Assembly (NCBI GenBank): GCA_023653785.1
Contig: JAMKCH010036026.1
Span: 121,378 to 185,377 of the forward strand
DNA: 64,000 nt
Source of the DNA: Ophioderma brevispina
Lineage: Eukaryota > Echinodermata > Ophiuroidea > Amphilepidida > Ophiodermatidae
Direction: 5' to 3'
Shown: positions 25,054-36,270 of the stretch, one piece after another
Position numbering within the stretch: the stretch's first letter is position 1
Layout: each line of letters begins with the position of its first letter
Notes under the pieces: generated by a model
What the model saw: the letters and a program-made list of their open reading frames with translations, nothing else
Databases searched by the model: none
Told to the model about the DNA's origin: nothing
Made by a program: the position numbers and the translations under genes

Positions 25054-26414
25054 GGGTTTCCGTAACCTGACCCATCTGACATACTTTTTTTCTGACACAC
25101 TTATGAATTCGGAAACCTTAACGGAATAAACCTATGTTTTATTTTGTGAAAGGGTTTCCGAATTCATAAGTGTGTCAGAAAAAGTATCAGATGGGTCAGG
25201 TTTCGGAAACTCGAGATAAAATAAGTACTATATAGTATATAATATTGTTGGAATGTTGGTTAAATATTTCAGAAAAGGAAGTAAACCATGGTGTGGTGGT
25301 ATATTAAATAAGGAGTTTAAACCACCTGGTTTAATAGAATGGTGACATTGAACCAATGACACTGCTCTTCAAACCATCAATAAGAAAATTTAACATGGAC
25401 AACAAGTACCACAGTAGCTAATCGATAGAATGCACGTTTTGAAAGTATTTTATTAACTGCTGCTGTAGTGCGGGCTCAGATACGTAACTACCAATTGTTA
25501 CCATTTTTCGGAAGTCATATTTCCCACTCACGGCAAGACAATTCTGAAGATAAAATTCTGTTTGATAAGTATTGTGTAGAATACGGGTAAAACCTGACCA
25601 GAAAATAGCAATCACTATACTATGCAATAAGTCAACGTAGGTCATGTAGAAAAACAAAATTCAGGAATATACAGAGTTGTACTGTAATAATAGTGAAGTG
25701 CTTTTAAATCGTATTATTATTATAACGCCCCATGCCGGTTTCAGTAAGTATCAATCTTATATCAGGTGACAAAATTGTATTCAAAAGAAAACCAGAGGTT
25801 CTTAGTATTGGACAAATCAAGCACAGCACTGTTGTATTCCATTAATTATAATAATAAGTCTAGCCTGCGCTGGTCTTATAACATGATTAGGAAGTTGGTT
25901 TATATCCAACTGGATTCATTGGTATTAAAAGTGGTTTTCATTTCGCACTTGTTAAAAAAAGAATGCGCTCTTATGTTTAAATGTAAATACCACTCAAATT
26001 ATGACATTTTATGTACCATTTTCACAACTAAAACATGAATTCATTTTGTTAAACTAGTTAATGTTTACAAGCACCAGTCCTTCCATTACTGCAATTTCAA
26101 AAATTGTTAAAAAGTTATAAATTATGTTAAAACCTCAAAACAGCAATAATGTTGTTGAGTAAAGTATTCCTGACTTATCTGGTCTAATTGGTATTCAGTT
26201 CTGAAACTGTTACTTTGGTTCAGTTCAATGTTTCTTTGCTTTGGGTAGATTTAGATAGGTTATAATCAAAATAATATTTCTGTTTGTGGATTGTGGTACT
26301 TTTGCATCAAATTTTTATCAGAATGCAAAAAAAACCCAGATGATTTCCTCCAGTAAAGAGAGGCAAGTGGTTGTACAATGTACTCAAACCACACATCTTC
26401 TTTACTGCACAGAT
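25054..26414. repeat. Spaced direct duplication, copy 2
   Basis: Partner of 22271-23637, starting at the family B foldback (25054-25215) and ending after the phrase ACCACACATCTTCTTTACTG. The flanks on both sides differ from those of copy 1, so the duplicated unit is bounded. Confidence 0.8.
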
Positions 26415-26947
26415 AGTTTTAAAAGATAAAGTGATTTTTATTGTTTGTTCATATTTTGATCATGAAATTTACGAGTCCAAAGGAACACAAGTCTTTCATT
26501 GCGAAGACTAAAATGTTGTATTCCCTCCAGTAAAAATGTTAACAAATCATATTAAGATCAATGTTGTTCAGTGAAGGACTGTACAGTGTAAGGCCACACC
26601 AAACAAAAATAACCAGAAAGAGCAATAAACTTAACTATATAGTTATTTATCACTCAAAGAATAAAACCTATTTTTGTTTATATTTATCTATGTTATCAAA
26701 AGTAATATTCTTGCCCTTGCAACCATGTTACCATTTAACCTCAACTGATGGATTTAGTCAATTGGAGTTTGAGATTGCTCTAAAAAAAGAACTGGTTAGG
26801 AATTCTCCTTGGAAATGGTTCTAACTGAAGTGAGTTGGAAATTATTTACTCCTTAGATGGGCTGTACAAGTCAACATAGCCATGGCAAATTTTGCTCATA
26901 GAAAATCATGTGTTATGAGATGATTGTAACGCAGCTAAGGTGCTACA

Positions 26948-27224
26948 GGCTGGTGTTCTGAAAGGGAGTCTTGCTTTAGACCTGGGTTTTAAACCAGGAT
27001 TAGTCCTACATGAGTGGACCTTTTTTTCTTTCAAAATACCTCGAAAGTTAAATGTAATGGATGAGAAAATTCCTCATAGATGGGCCAGAACAGTCCATCC
27101 ATGAGGAATTTTCTTGCCCATTACAGCACATTTTTACAAGTATGTTGGGAAGAAAAAAGGTCTACTCATGTAGGATTAACCTGGTTTAAACCCAGGTCTA
27201 AAGTTAGACTCCCTTTTAATAGCC
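26948..27224. mobile_element. Foldback MITE, family A copy 2
   Basis: Same layout as 1653-1910: GGTGTTCTGAAAGGGAGTCT on the left and AGACTCCCTTTTAATAGCC on the right, with the shared TAGTCCTACATGAGTGGACC block and a central complementary GATGAGAAAATTCCTCAT / ATGAGGAATTTTC pair. Confidence 0.8.
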
Positions 27225-28575
27225 ATAGTGTGTATGTGTCAATGTGAAACACATGCACAGGACTTGAGCCAGTCAAAGGCAAAAAGTAATAAGGGGACTG
27301 ATCAATTAAAAATCTACCATTATTTTAATAGCTTCCAATTTAAAGTGTTTAAGAATGGGAAAAAAAGATATTGTGTTTAGCCACTGCTGTGTATCTATCA
27401 TATCATAAAACAAAATAATATTTTAAGACATGACATCTTGGCTTGTTCTTGTTTGACAGCAGCTAAAACAATTCTCTAAATATTAAGACATGTATTGTGT
27501 GGCGCAGATAAGCAATAATTCCATTAGATGTTGCTTAGCAATAGAGGAAAGAGTGGAATTATGAAGAAGAAACAACAAAAATTTTGCCTTTGATTTTGGA
27601 AAATGCTGTGCAGCCCATATTGCTAAAAATTGTCTTAATCTTGGTTTTAAACAATATTCATATTTTGAAAAGGAAACAGTTTTTAATATATGAACATATT
27701 GCAGAAGTAAAATGAAAAAAAAATTGTGTCACAGTGTAGTGGACATAATTCAATATCTCTTGAACAAAGAAACTTAACATCATAATAGCTGGCCTTATAA
27801 GTATATGTTTACTATGGATCAAATTGCCAAGAAATTAATGCGATGTTCCGTTCAATTAGTTACTAAGTAAGATTAGTAAAAGTAAAAAAGTTAGAGTGCC
27901 AGAAAGTATAATTTGTCTGGAGTTGATAACTCCTGGTTCCGTTGATATACCTTGAACCTTCAGCGTCTATGCACATATCACTCATCAATTCAAAGTTAAC
28001 CCATCTTTTTTGTGTGTGCTGTTTATTGTACATTTAAAGAGATACAATATTAAAAACATTTCAATTCCAAATTCTTGTGTGTATGTGTAGTCATGTTTAT
28101 GTGTGTTAATTTGATTCACAAATATAACGCATCCACCACAGATGGGCATATGTAATGTGGACATTCAAATCATATTGAACTGGCTTTAGATGCAGCTTCC
28201 TTCTATTGTTTCTTTGCAAAGGAATTGAAGAAATTCTTTTATTTCATTGCACTCTGTTCAATGTATAGCGGGGTCCAACGATTATGCAATCTCTCTTTGA
28301 GCGATGTTCAAATTGAAATTGACATCCTATTGTCTGTTTCAGGTCCTTTCAAATTTAACAGTGGTCACTGGTGATTCCACTTCCTTACTATAGATCAATA
28401 TAAGACGGTTGGCAACTTATGTACATTGTCGAAATCGCAAAATCAGAATGGTAGGCCGAGTGTTGGGTCTTATACTTGCCACCAAATAGGCGGGAAATAT
28501 TATGTTATCGTTCCGCGTGTAAAAGTAAACCAAATGTACTTGAGCATTTGCACAGAAATGCGCGCACCACGCATA
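27225..28575. other. Non-coding interval
   Basis: AT-rich sequence without repeats, RNA genes or credible coding frames that I can see. Confidence 0.4.
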
Positions 28576-28940
28576 ATATCGAGGGTTGACACACAGAAGG
28601 ATGTAACTCACTTTTTGGTGATTTTGAGGTTTTGGTACAAAAAAAATCCGTAACACCTACAGATTCTGAAAACCATGAAGCCTTAACTCAAGTCTACTTC
28701 ATATTGCCTATAAAGCAAAATAACACTTCACCACATCTCAGTGGTGCACACTATGTTTACTAACAGAAAGCCTTAGCTCTGAGTTACGACCTTCTGATGG
28801 TAACTAGCTGTATTTGGCCAAACAATGAGTTGGGGCTTCATAGCTTGCACAATTGCCAGAATTGCAACAGCTTTTTAGCTCCCTATCCCACTTATATTGA
28901 TGATTTCTTTTAAAACATTCCAAAGGGATGACATGCTTAA

Positions 28941-29294
28941 AGGTTGACTCAGAGATTTCCTGAGGAGGGCGCCCTCAATTTCCCAAAAAATCATGTTTTT
29001 TGCATGTACATAATGCTTGTCCATATACTAAATACTGTGTGAAATTGCTTAGCTTGAATCGAATTCCTTCATTTTGAAAATCACAACTTTGTTAAAAGAT
29101 TCCGGATCCGAAATTTTTGTTATACACAGTATCCTATGGGACGTAATACTACACATATATGTTTACTGCATCAAAACGAAAAATCCAATTCATCTCAAAT
29201 TTCGGAATTGTGCATTTTAGGTTACTATCTTTAGTTCTTGTTGACTATTTTTCATTTACACAAAAAACATATTTCGAAATCTCTGGGTCACACT
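28941..29294. mobile_element. TTAA-flanked MITE (AGGTTGACTCAGAGATTT type)
   Basis: TTAA is present on both sides (28937-28940 and 29295-29298). Ends are inverted: AGGTTGACTCAGAGATTTC on the left, GAAATCTCTGGGTCACACT on the right. The interior contains ATTCCGGATCCGAAATTTTTG and is related, in reverse orientation, to the sequence ending at 56812. The TTAA duplication fits piggyBac- or Kolobok-type movement. Confidence 0.75.
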
Positions 29295-29998
29295 TTAAAC
29301 AACATGACACTTGTTTATGTGCTTGAACTAATACCTAATTGATTTATGAGCATAATCTGGTGCTTATATAAGGGAGTGCCACATGTTACAATTCACTTGT
29401 TACAACTGTATTTTCTTGGTGGACATCAGTTAATTTTATCTCCTATACACTGCAGTAAATTTAGTATTTTTGAAGATACTAACACAAGTTATTGGGTATA
29501 CATCTGTGAAGAATTTTTGCTTAACCAGAACCTCTTCATATCGAATCTATCATCTAACTCGGGTGAGCATTTTATGATTTGGCTTTCTGATAAAGTTTAT
29601 ACTATAGACCTACATGTATACAACTGTCACCAACTTAAATGTAGCCAAGTTATTATTTAAAAATACTGTGTTATATAGTTATTTTATTAAAGAGAAAATA
29701 GTGATGCAAATTTTAAAAGAAAAGTTGTGCAAATGAGGGATTTAAAGCTATGATCTGCTTAACATGACTATATACCCATTTGTATTATTATTCTGTTTAA
29801 TGTAAGGTGTATAGTTTCTATATTATAATATTTAATTGGATTTGATTACATTATTAATTTGCTTACATTAGTTATTATTACTTACTTACATTAGGACTTT
29901 ATGTTATTTTGGTTCTCATGATTCAAAGAGGTAGACGTAGAGTCATGTAACCATTTAAGTGCCATTTAGTATGTTACATTTTAGCTGCTGCTAGATGA

Positions 29999-30136
29999 CA
30001 GGCGCGGTCGATTAGGGAGGGGGCCGCAGCCTCCGGTAATTCTGCAAAATCTGCAAAATCAGCCCATTTTGGACAAGTTTCAGCTTCAGCTCCCGGTAAT
30101 TTGAAGTTTTTTCAAATCCTGGATCTGCCACCTGAT
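29999..30136. mobile_element. Possible short hAT-like MITE
   Basis: It begins CAGGCGCGGTCGATTAGG and ends CCTGGATCTGCCACCTG, an imperfect inverted pair of the CAGnGGCGGAtcc type seen on hAT-derived elements. The eight flanking bases do not match, so the call is weak. Confidence 0.3.
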
Positions 30137-31480
30137 GAGTGTGTAAAAAGAAGCATACATGAAAAAAATGTTTACCAGTGTCATTGTGGATATTTCTAAA
30201 TATAATTGGCTTTATGACTTACACAGTGAATTCAACAGCAAAACTTACTTGAATTGAATGTGAGATAGATTGATTTCTGGTTCTTAACAAGTTTGTAGTA
30301 GATGAGAATGGAAACTAAGTAGCATATTATTGGTCTCAGATGTAGCTCATTGCCCTCATTTTGATGCATGAATTTATTTTTTCAGTGCTGCTTCATGAAA
30401 ACAAGTCAACAGAGTACTAATGTAATTGGTATGGTACATGTACATGTAGTAAAGAGCCTGCTTTGAAAAAGATGGTCCATCCACATGATATTGTATGTTA
30501 AATGTATCACTAACTTTCAATCTTGCGGAATATGAATGATTTAACCTACATTTAACCTACATGAATATCGTACTCATTGTGCAGAATCACTTTGCATTTC
30601 TTGGAAAATTTTACTTTTGTCAAGTTCACCCCCTCCAAAAAAACTAAAAAATTAAAAAAAAAAAAAACCTAAAATTTTTTAATTATAAGTTTTTGCAACT
30701 GAATTAAAACCACTTAAAACACTTATTTGAGGTCTCTACAATCTGATTGAAATAATGTGTCAATCATAGGCATGATTGAAGATGTAACTCACAGATTACT
30801 GTTTTCGGTTACCGTCAGAAGGACGTAACTCAGCACTTAAAGAAATATTAAAGAATTTCTTTAATTCTGCTGTTCATAATTCAAAATTGTTCTTTGTTTA
30901 CTAAAGTTTATATGTTTACTTACAGTACCATATATGAGCTTTATGAGATGTTTACATTTTGAGTAATGAATAGATTTGCTTAGTAGAAAATATTAAACAT
31001 CACATTTCTCAAAAGCAGAGTTGAGTCTGAGTTGAGGCTTTCTGATTGTCAACCCTCGATATACACACTGTCTCTTGCGTTGTCTTTCGCCTACATGTGA
31101 GGAAAAATATGGCAGAACGCATGGCTCTCATGAAACATGCATTTTGGTTCCCAGCCCACGTTTGTGCTCCCTCGCTTTTAAAATGCATTGAAAGTGAACG
31201 CGTAGAGAGTGTAACTGTTTCAGCAGTACAAAATGGTCAGTGTATTGAAACACATGCTTAGTGGGCTCTGTTGTATCCGTCATATTTGTTCCTGCCTTAT
31301 CTAGATCAATATTTACAGAAGAGAATTTGAATTTGTGCGAAGTCCCTCTTAGCATTCTCACTGCTTTTAAGAATAACTAAAATGGTGAACTCTTCTACCA
31401 GATCCCAATATCCAAATCTAACAAAACTTGGTATTGGATAGTGGTGCATGCAAGTGATACACACCCATGCATCATGTAGT

Positions 31481-31850
31481 AGTAAAACCAAAGTTTTAAA
31501 TCCGGTTTTGTCCCTGTGAACGAGGGTGGCCAGATTCACCTCACACTCGCAGCAACCGCCCCACTCCCTCCTTCCACTTCACCCGATTCAATGCATCCTC
31601 CACCCTCAAACCAATCCTCCTACTCTCCTCCTCCACTTGCTTCTTCTAAGTCTTCTTTGGACGTCCTTTCCTCCTCGAACCTCCCACCTCAAACTCAAAA
31701 GCCCTTCTTAAAACATGCCCGTACCAACGTACACTATTCGCCTTCGCCAAACGGTCCAACACATCCATGTACCATTCTGCTGGTTGAGAGCATGGCATCT
31801 GCTACCATTCTCCTTAACTGTTGCAGTGATGTTAGAGGTCCAGGTTGATG
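31481..31850 (-). mobile_element. LINE (non-LTR retrotransposon) 3' end, minus strand
   Basis: On the minus strand 31768 down to 31541 reads as the C-terminal part of a LINE reverse transcriptase region. It starts MDVLDRLAKANSVRWYGHVL, continues with RRKGRPKKT, then ESRRIGLRVEDALNRVKW. These motifs (RWYGHVLRR, RRKGRPKKTW, ALNRxKW) are characteristic of that region. One in-frame TAG (31646-31648) replaces the usual Trp after PKKT, and the frame ends at 31541-31543. The 3' untranslated part continues to about 31481 (GGATTTAAAACTTTGG, then TACTAC). Two other 3' fragments of the same family lie at 35921-36270 and 48361-48515. It is a dead 5'-truncated copy. Confidence 0.75.
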
Positions 31851-32715
31851 CACAAGACTTGCATATATCCTCACAGGAAAAAGGCAAGAGGGGCAAATCA
31901 AGTGACAATATTTATTCAGTAATAGACTTTTTCAAGCTCCATTACCATGGACAAACTTGAAAATGTTGCGATCCTTGGACCTTTTTGGTTTAGATTCACT
32001 AGATAAACTTGAGAAAAGTTTATTTCCAAAATATCAGTTTTTTTTTATTCTGATGAAGCGTTTTGATGTTATGTGCGTATCGAGGTGCCCCATAGGTTGT
32101 GTTGTAGAAAATACAAAATTGCAATTTTCCTCCAGAGAAGATCAAATTTGCACGTAAGATCAGGCACACACACTATTAGGCCAATGGTTCAGATGATACA
32201 AAAATCTTGTTTGAGGGAAGTCGGGGATCACAAAATGCCTCTTTAACATATTGAGTTTGATATGGCTTTTACTTGTATTACAATATTTAAATAGAGTTAC
32301 ACAATAGCCACCAAAATGGCATCTTCAGTCATTTCAATTTCTTCAATTCACCTTGAAGAAACAGTACAAAATACAATACAGTACAAAATAGTCTGCCAAT
32401 TCCTATTGAAACATGCTTTTTAGGCTCTTTTTGGGCATGTTTTGCCCCTGCCTTACCTAACAATGAAATTTACAGGAGAGAATTTTGAATTCATGGTCTT
32501 TAAAATATCTTCTTTTTTTAAACCTAGATTGACAATGTCAGTTTTTTGCAAATTAGATTTGAAATTTACCCCATTTTTCTAAAGCCTGAGCTCCACAGAA
32601 TTGGGATTTCATGGCATTTCACGTCGCCATACCATACCGTACTATAAATATTATAAATACGAAAGAATCGCACCTGAATTATTATACAAATATTGAGTGC
32701 ACATGAGGGACATAG
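31851..32715. other. Non-coding interval
   Basis: AT-rich sequence. It includes a few residual bases upstream of the LINE fragment that may belong to it, and otherwise shows nothing I can assign. Confidence 0.35.
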
Positions 32716-33005
32716 TCAAATCTATTGACCCGAGGTGATCTTGAGACCGTACTAATTTCCCGAAGCGGAGCTGAGGGGAATATAGTACGGTCTCGAGATC
32801 ACCTCGGGCAGTGGCGGATTTAAGGAAAAGGGCCCTGTCAGCAGCTTATGGTGGGGCCCATTTATCGTCAAGAAGCAACGCAATATCGCACTTTAGTGCA
32901 ACTAAGTTGTGTCCGAGGGGGGGCCCTGAGAGCAATATTTTAGGGGGCCCTGTCAGCAGCTGCTGACTCTTAAATCTGCCACTGACCTCGGGTCAATAGA
33001 TTTGA
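32716..33005. mobile_element. Palindromic foldback element, interrupted by a hAT-like MITE
   Basis: The left arm TCAAATCTATTGACCCGAGG continues to GAGACCGTACTA. The right arm is its inverse, TAGTACGGTCTC then GAGATCACCTCGGG, and after an insert GTCAATAGATTTGA. Removing the insert at 32809-32984 and one 8-bp duplication restores a continuous palindrome of about 106 bp. Confidence 0.75.
32809..32984. mobile_element. hAT-like MITE with 8-bp target-site duplication
   Basis: The element is 176 bp long. Ends are inverted: CAGTGGCGGATTTAAG on the left and CTTAAATCTGCCACTG on the right. The exact 8-bp direct repeat ACCTCGGG flanks it (32801-32808 and 32985-32992). An 8-bp duplication and CAGTGGCG-type termini are hallmarks of hAT elements. 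Internal GGGCCCTGTCAGCAGC repeats sit near both ends. Confidence 0.88.
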
Positions 33006-33148
33006 TTATTACACCTCATGAATATTCATGAACATAATTATGCTATCTCATTGGCCGATTCCTATTAAGCAAACTATTTCCTTAGGGAAATAGATTGAAC
33101 TGTTTCCCTACAACCTCGTCCCCAGAGTCACATTGAGGTGTAATAAAA

Positions 33149-33241
33149 CAAATACTACATGGTTTATATCGGGAAATAGGCCCTTAGCCAGTACCGCGGG
33201 AAAATAGTGTGCCCTATTTCCCTCTAACCATGTAGTATTTG
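33149..33241. repeat. Inverted repeat with GGGAAATAG motifs
   Basis: CAAATACTACATGGTT at the left and AACCATGTAGTATTTG at the right are exact inverts. They enclose GGGAAATAGG and CCCTATTTCCC. Similar GGGAAATAG motifs occur at 33080-33110 and at 24159-24205. Confidence 0.6.
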
Positions 33242-33271
33242 TATACTATGGCCCGAATAAAGGGCAGTTAA

Positions 33272-33482
33272 TATTTGTTTTATATACCTCATAAATAGAT
33301 CCTTTCTGCTGCAGTAACGAGACTACAGCTAGGGCTGAAAATTACTATACCAGTCAAAAAAGGTACTATACCAGACAAAAAACTACACGTTTTATGCAAA
33401 ATAGTGAAACTATACCTTGTCATGTGACTTTCATTTAACCAATCAGATGACGGGGATCTATCTATGAGGTATATAAACCAAA
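33272..33482. mobile_element. Foldback MITE with TATATACCTCATAAATAGATC ends
   Basis: The left end TATATACCTCATAAATAGAT is matched by the right end ATCTATCTATGAGGTATATA in inverted form. The internal sequence is not coding. A single related end, TATATACCTCATGTATAGAT, occurs near 44974. Confidence 0.65.
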
Positions 33483-33609
33483 AGCGTAAATCTCTAGGGC
33501 AAATATTCACCCAAAAACTATCAAACTACACTCAATTCTAGGTTTTATAGGAACTATGGCGGTGTTGTTCTCCCCACCATATATAGAACTACATAATTTT
33601 TTGAGCCAA

Positions 33610-33751
33610 TGGTGCAACAAGAGATTTTGGGGCACCCTTTCTATTGTCTTCATATGAAGTGATTTCAGTTAGATAAGACCCACAAATAGATTCGTACCTT
33701 GTCTTTTCACATTTTTAGGGCAACCTGTGGTAAAAACTCTTGTTTGCACCT
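33610..33751. mobile_element. Short TTAA-type MITE (GGTGCAACAAGAGATTTT type)
   Basis: The left end GGTGCAACAAGAGATTTTGG and the right end AAAACTCTTGTTTGCACCT are imperfect inverts. TTAA follows on the right (33752-33755), while the left TTAA is lost. It is a deletion relative of the 350-bp copies at 43884-44232 and 60338-60686. Confidence 0.6.
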
Positions 33752-33755
33752 TTAA

Positions 33756-34594
33756 TGTTTATGAGACGATAACTTTTTTGGCATCTGTACAACTTGTCAC
33801 TCAAAATAAAACAAAATAAAATTAATACTATATCTATTTTTATGTGGATTTGAATGATTGGCTTGTGCAATTCTTACAAACAAAATAACCTGCATATTAC
33901 AGTAGCACATCAATTCTAAAAGCATTTTTCATGGCGAAAATTTTCACACATTATTGTACATTAAAACATGAGACAATTTCTATGGTACAACATTCCTGCT
34001 CAAAAAGGATATATTGCATATAGTATAGATAGATATCGCTTGTACACCATAATAGACTATGAGCACTTCTATACTTGCCCTTACACCTACACTAATTTAT
34101 ATGTGGTTGACGCACAAACAAGCAAAGAATCTTGCTTGTTACTTTTTTGGTGGTGGAATTATGGATAACATTTCCGAAATATGTATTAAAAAATGTTCAA
34201 TTAAACATTTTAAAATCTGTTTGAACTGTATCTAGTAAATGAAATGGTCTTAAAATGCATTTTTCATTTGAATTAGAAAAAACTAGCGTGAACCTATTGT
34301 GATATTATAAAGGTAGCAAGATGATACCATATTAACACTAGTCAAAGAATTTGTCAGCATTTTCAATTACGATTCAGACCGTAAGTATAAGGTTTACCTG
34401 GTCTAGATCCAGAGGTCAACAGCCTTTCACATTTGAATGTGACAAAGCTGTTCTTCCAGATTTGTTACCATACATAATGCCACGAGACTGAGTTGGTGAA
34501 ACACTTCAAATGCCCTCGAGAACTGCCCTACTGCCCATTCAAAAGACGCGCAATTGTTTTAACAATGATTCTGTTGCAGACTATGTTCCTACCC
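33756..34594. other. Non-coding interval
   Basis: AT-rich sequence with no repeat or coding signal I can support. Confidence 0.35.
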
Positions 34595-34760
34595 TCATTA
34601 GACGGGTATGTAGGGTCTGGGGGAGTTATGTCGTAAGAAGGTCTTGGGTTCGATCCACCCGGCACTATTGTGCACTTGGCAAGAACACTAACTCATTTGC
34701 CTCTCTCCACCCAGATGCAAAATGTAGTTAGGATATAGGCGGACAATACCTCGTACGAGA
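34595..34760 (+). mobile_element. Second tRNA-derived SINE, degraded
   Basis: A B box GGTTCGATCCA lies at about 34648. It is followed by GTGCACTTGGCAAGAACACTAA and CTCTCCACCCAGATGCAAAATG-like phrases, the same order of B box, 'cttg.caag.cactaac' and 'CCCAG...AAATG' as in the SINE at 17217-17520. The A box is poor and no target-site duplication is evident, so the ends are approximate. Confidence 0.6.
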
Positions 34761-35920
34761 TTACACCTACTTTACTAAAGCAATCTTGCCATCCAAAGCT
34801 GCTTAATGTTATCCAGTGTGAACTTCAGCCTATTTGCCGAACAAACTAGGGTTCATTCTCATGCTAACCAGATGTTAGTCCCACACCTCACATGGACATG
34901 AATCAACTGGTTTCATCACATTTTAGAGGTTTTAAAGCGCAACATCACTTGCCAATACAATTGTAGTGAAACAAAAGTACATCAGAGCACATTACATCTA
35001 ACAAGTTTATTTTCTTAGACAAGATCTTACAGCTGATCAATATCCTTCTGAAAATTAAAAGGTTTTGTTTCACAGAGAACATCGACTTTGTGTTTGACCG
35101 TTCTACCGCTACAACTGAAGTCATCACCGCAGGCGATTGTGTAAACAATCTCATCGCGCAATATACACAGTCACTTGTTGCAATTCGTACTATTTTTGAG
35201 TGGTGGGTTGTGGTTTTGTTTACTGCATGCAACGCCTTTCTGACAGAATTTGACACTTTCCAACAGTTCGGAAGGTGTACAAAACCTGCGTAAGTAAATT
35301 GCACCTTAACTATAAGTTTTGTTGATTTTTTTTTTTCTTTACTTACACAGCATTTGAGGATCAAATGTTTGACGTAATTCTCTGTCATAATTTCTTACTA
35401 TTAAGCAAATTGTACCTCATGATACAATAGGTCACAGCTAGTGAACAAAAACTAGATACGGGTAATGACTACTACTCAAATGCACACCACTTGCTTTGAG
35501 AATTAAATTGAAAGATAAAATCTTAATCTTAAATGCACTTCATTTTGTTCTCAAGATATTTAACTTTTTCCAAGGTTAATTAAGAAATAATTCATGTACA
35601 ATTTGGTATCAAAAATCACACTATTTTACAAAAATGTACTGAAATAATTCTATTTTCATTGGTGGTTATTTTCCTTTAATATTTTTTTTCAAAACTATCA
35701 AGATATGCATACCAATAAATTTAGCATAAACATTTTTCTGCTTACAGCTAACGACAGCATATGATACTAGTAATCAGCAAATAGAAGGATCTGATTTTTT
35801 TACAACTTTACAATACAGTGGCCAGCAAAATTTTACATAATTTACCATGCTGATTATTTCATCGAACATGTAAAAAAAATGCTTGTTCCTCCACTGACCC
35901 ACCCCTTTTTTTGTAAAGTA
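34761..35920. other. Non-coding interval
   Basis: AT-rich sequence. Open frames up to 147 codons exist on the minus strand but have no recognisable domain. Confidence 0.35.
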
Positions 35921-36270
35921 GTAGAAAAACCAGTTTTAAATCCAGTTTTGTCCCCACGAATGGTGTGGCCAGATTCACCTCATATACCTCAATACTGCTG
36001 TGTGAGGATTACTGAGCAAATAGATAATTGACCGGATACCCTTCTGATGTCCGCTCTCCAGATATGATCCCTTTGGTATATTTCTTCTTTTTAGTTCTAC
36101 CAGGTAACCAACTACCCTCCTCATCAGAGCAGAAACCCAATGGGGGTGATGGTTTTGCCGCTGGACAACCTGGCCGTGGGACAGGTAGTACTGGTTATCA
36201 GGATACCAGCGCCGGCCCTCAAAGAAAAATGATATTGAGAAGTTTTTACAGTACAAAATAAAAAACCAAA
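35921..36270 (-). mobile_element. LINE 3' fragment, minus strand, copy 2
   Basis: The phrase CCAGTTTTAAATCCAGTTTT at 35931 onward and the neighbouring GGCCAGATTCACCTCA match the 3' end of the LINE fragment at 31481-31850, in the same orientation. Minus-strand coding-like text further up includes VGYLVELKRRNIPKG, comparable to the relative at 48361-48515. It is truncated and broken. Confidence 0.5.

Larger units (their letters stand above)
28576..31062. mobile_element. Putative 2.5-kb non-autonomous DNA transposon with inverted ends
   Basis: The left end ATATCGAGGGTTGACA and the right end TGTCAACCCTCGATAT are exact inverted repeats of 16 bp, with weaker similarity inward. Near both ends lie copies of a subterminal motif AGAAGGAYGTAACTCA: at about 28595 and 30828, a shortened copy at 30778, and an inverted relative GAGTTACGACCTTCTGATGG at about 28780. 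Subterminal repeats are typical transposase binding sites. I see no transposase frame inside. A separate TTAA-flanked MITE (28941-29294) is inserted in it. No clear target-site duplication is visible. Confidence 0.5.

Noticed and set aside
31516..31848. Plus-strand Pro/Ser-rich frame of 110 codons
   Set aside because: It is the antisense of the LINE reverse-transcriptase fragment, whose motifs are read clearly on the minus strand.
34620..34660. Second tRNA gene
   Set aside because: Only the B box is good and the SINE central domain follows it.
34945..35388. 147-codon minus-strand frame
   Set aside because: No domain, uneven composition, and an overlapping plus-strand frame of similar quality.
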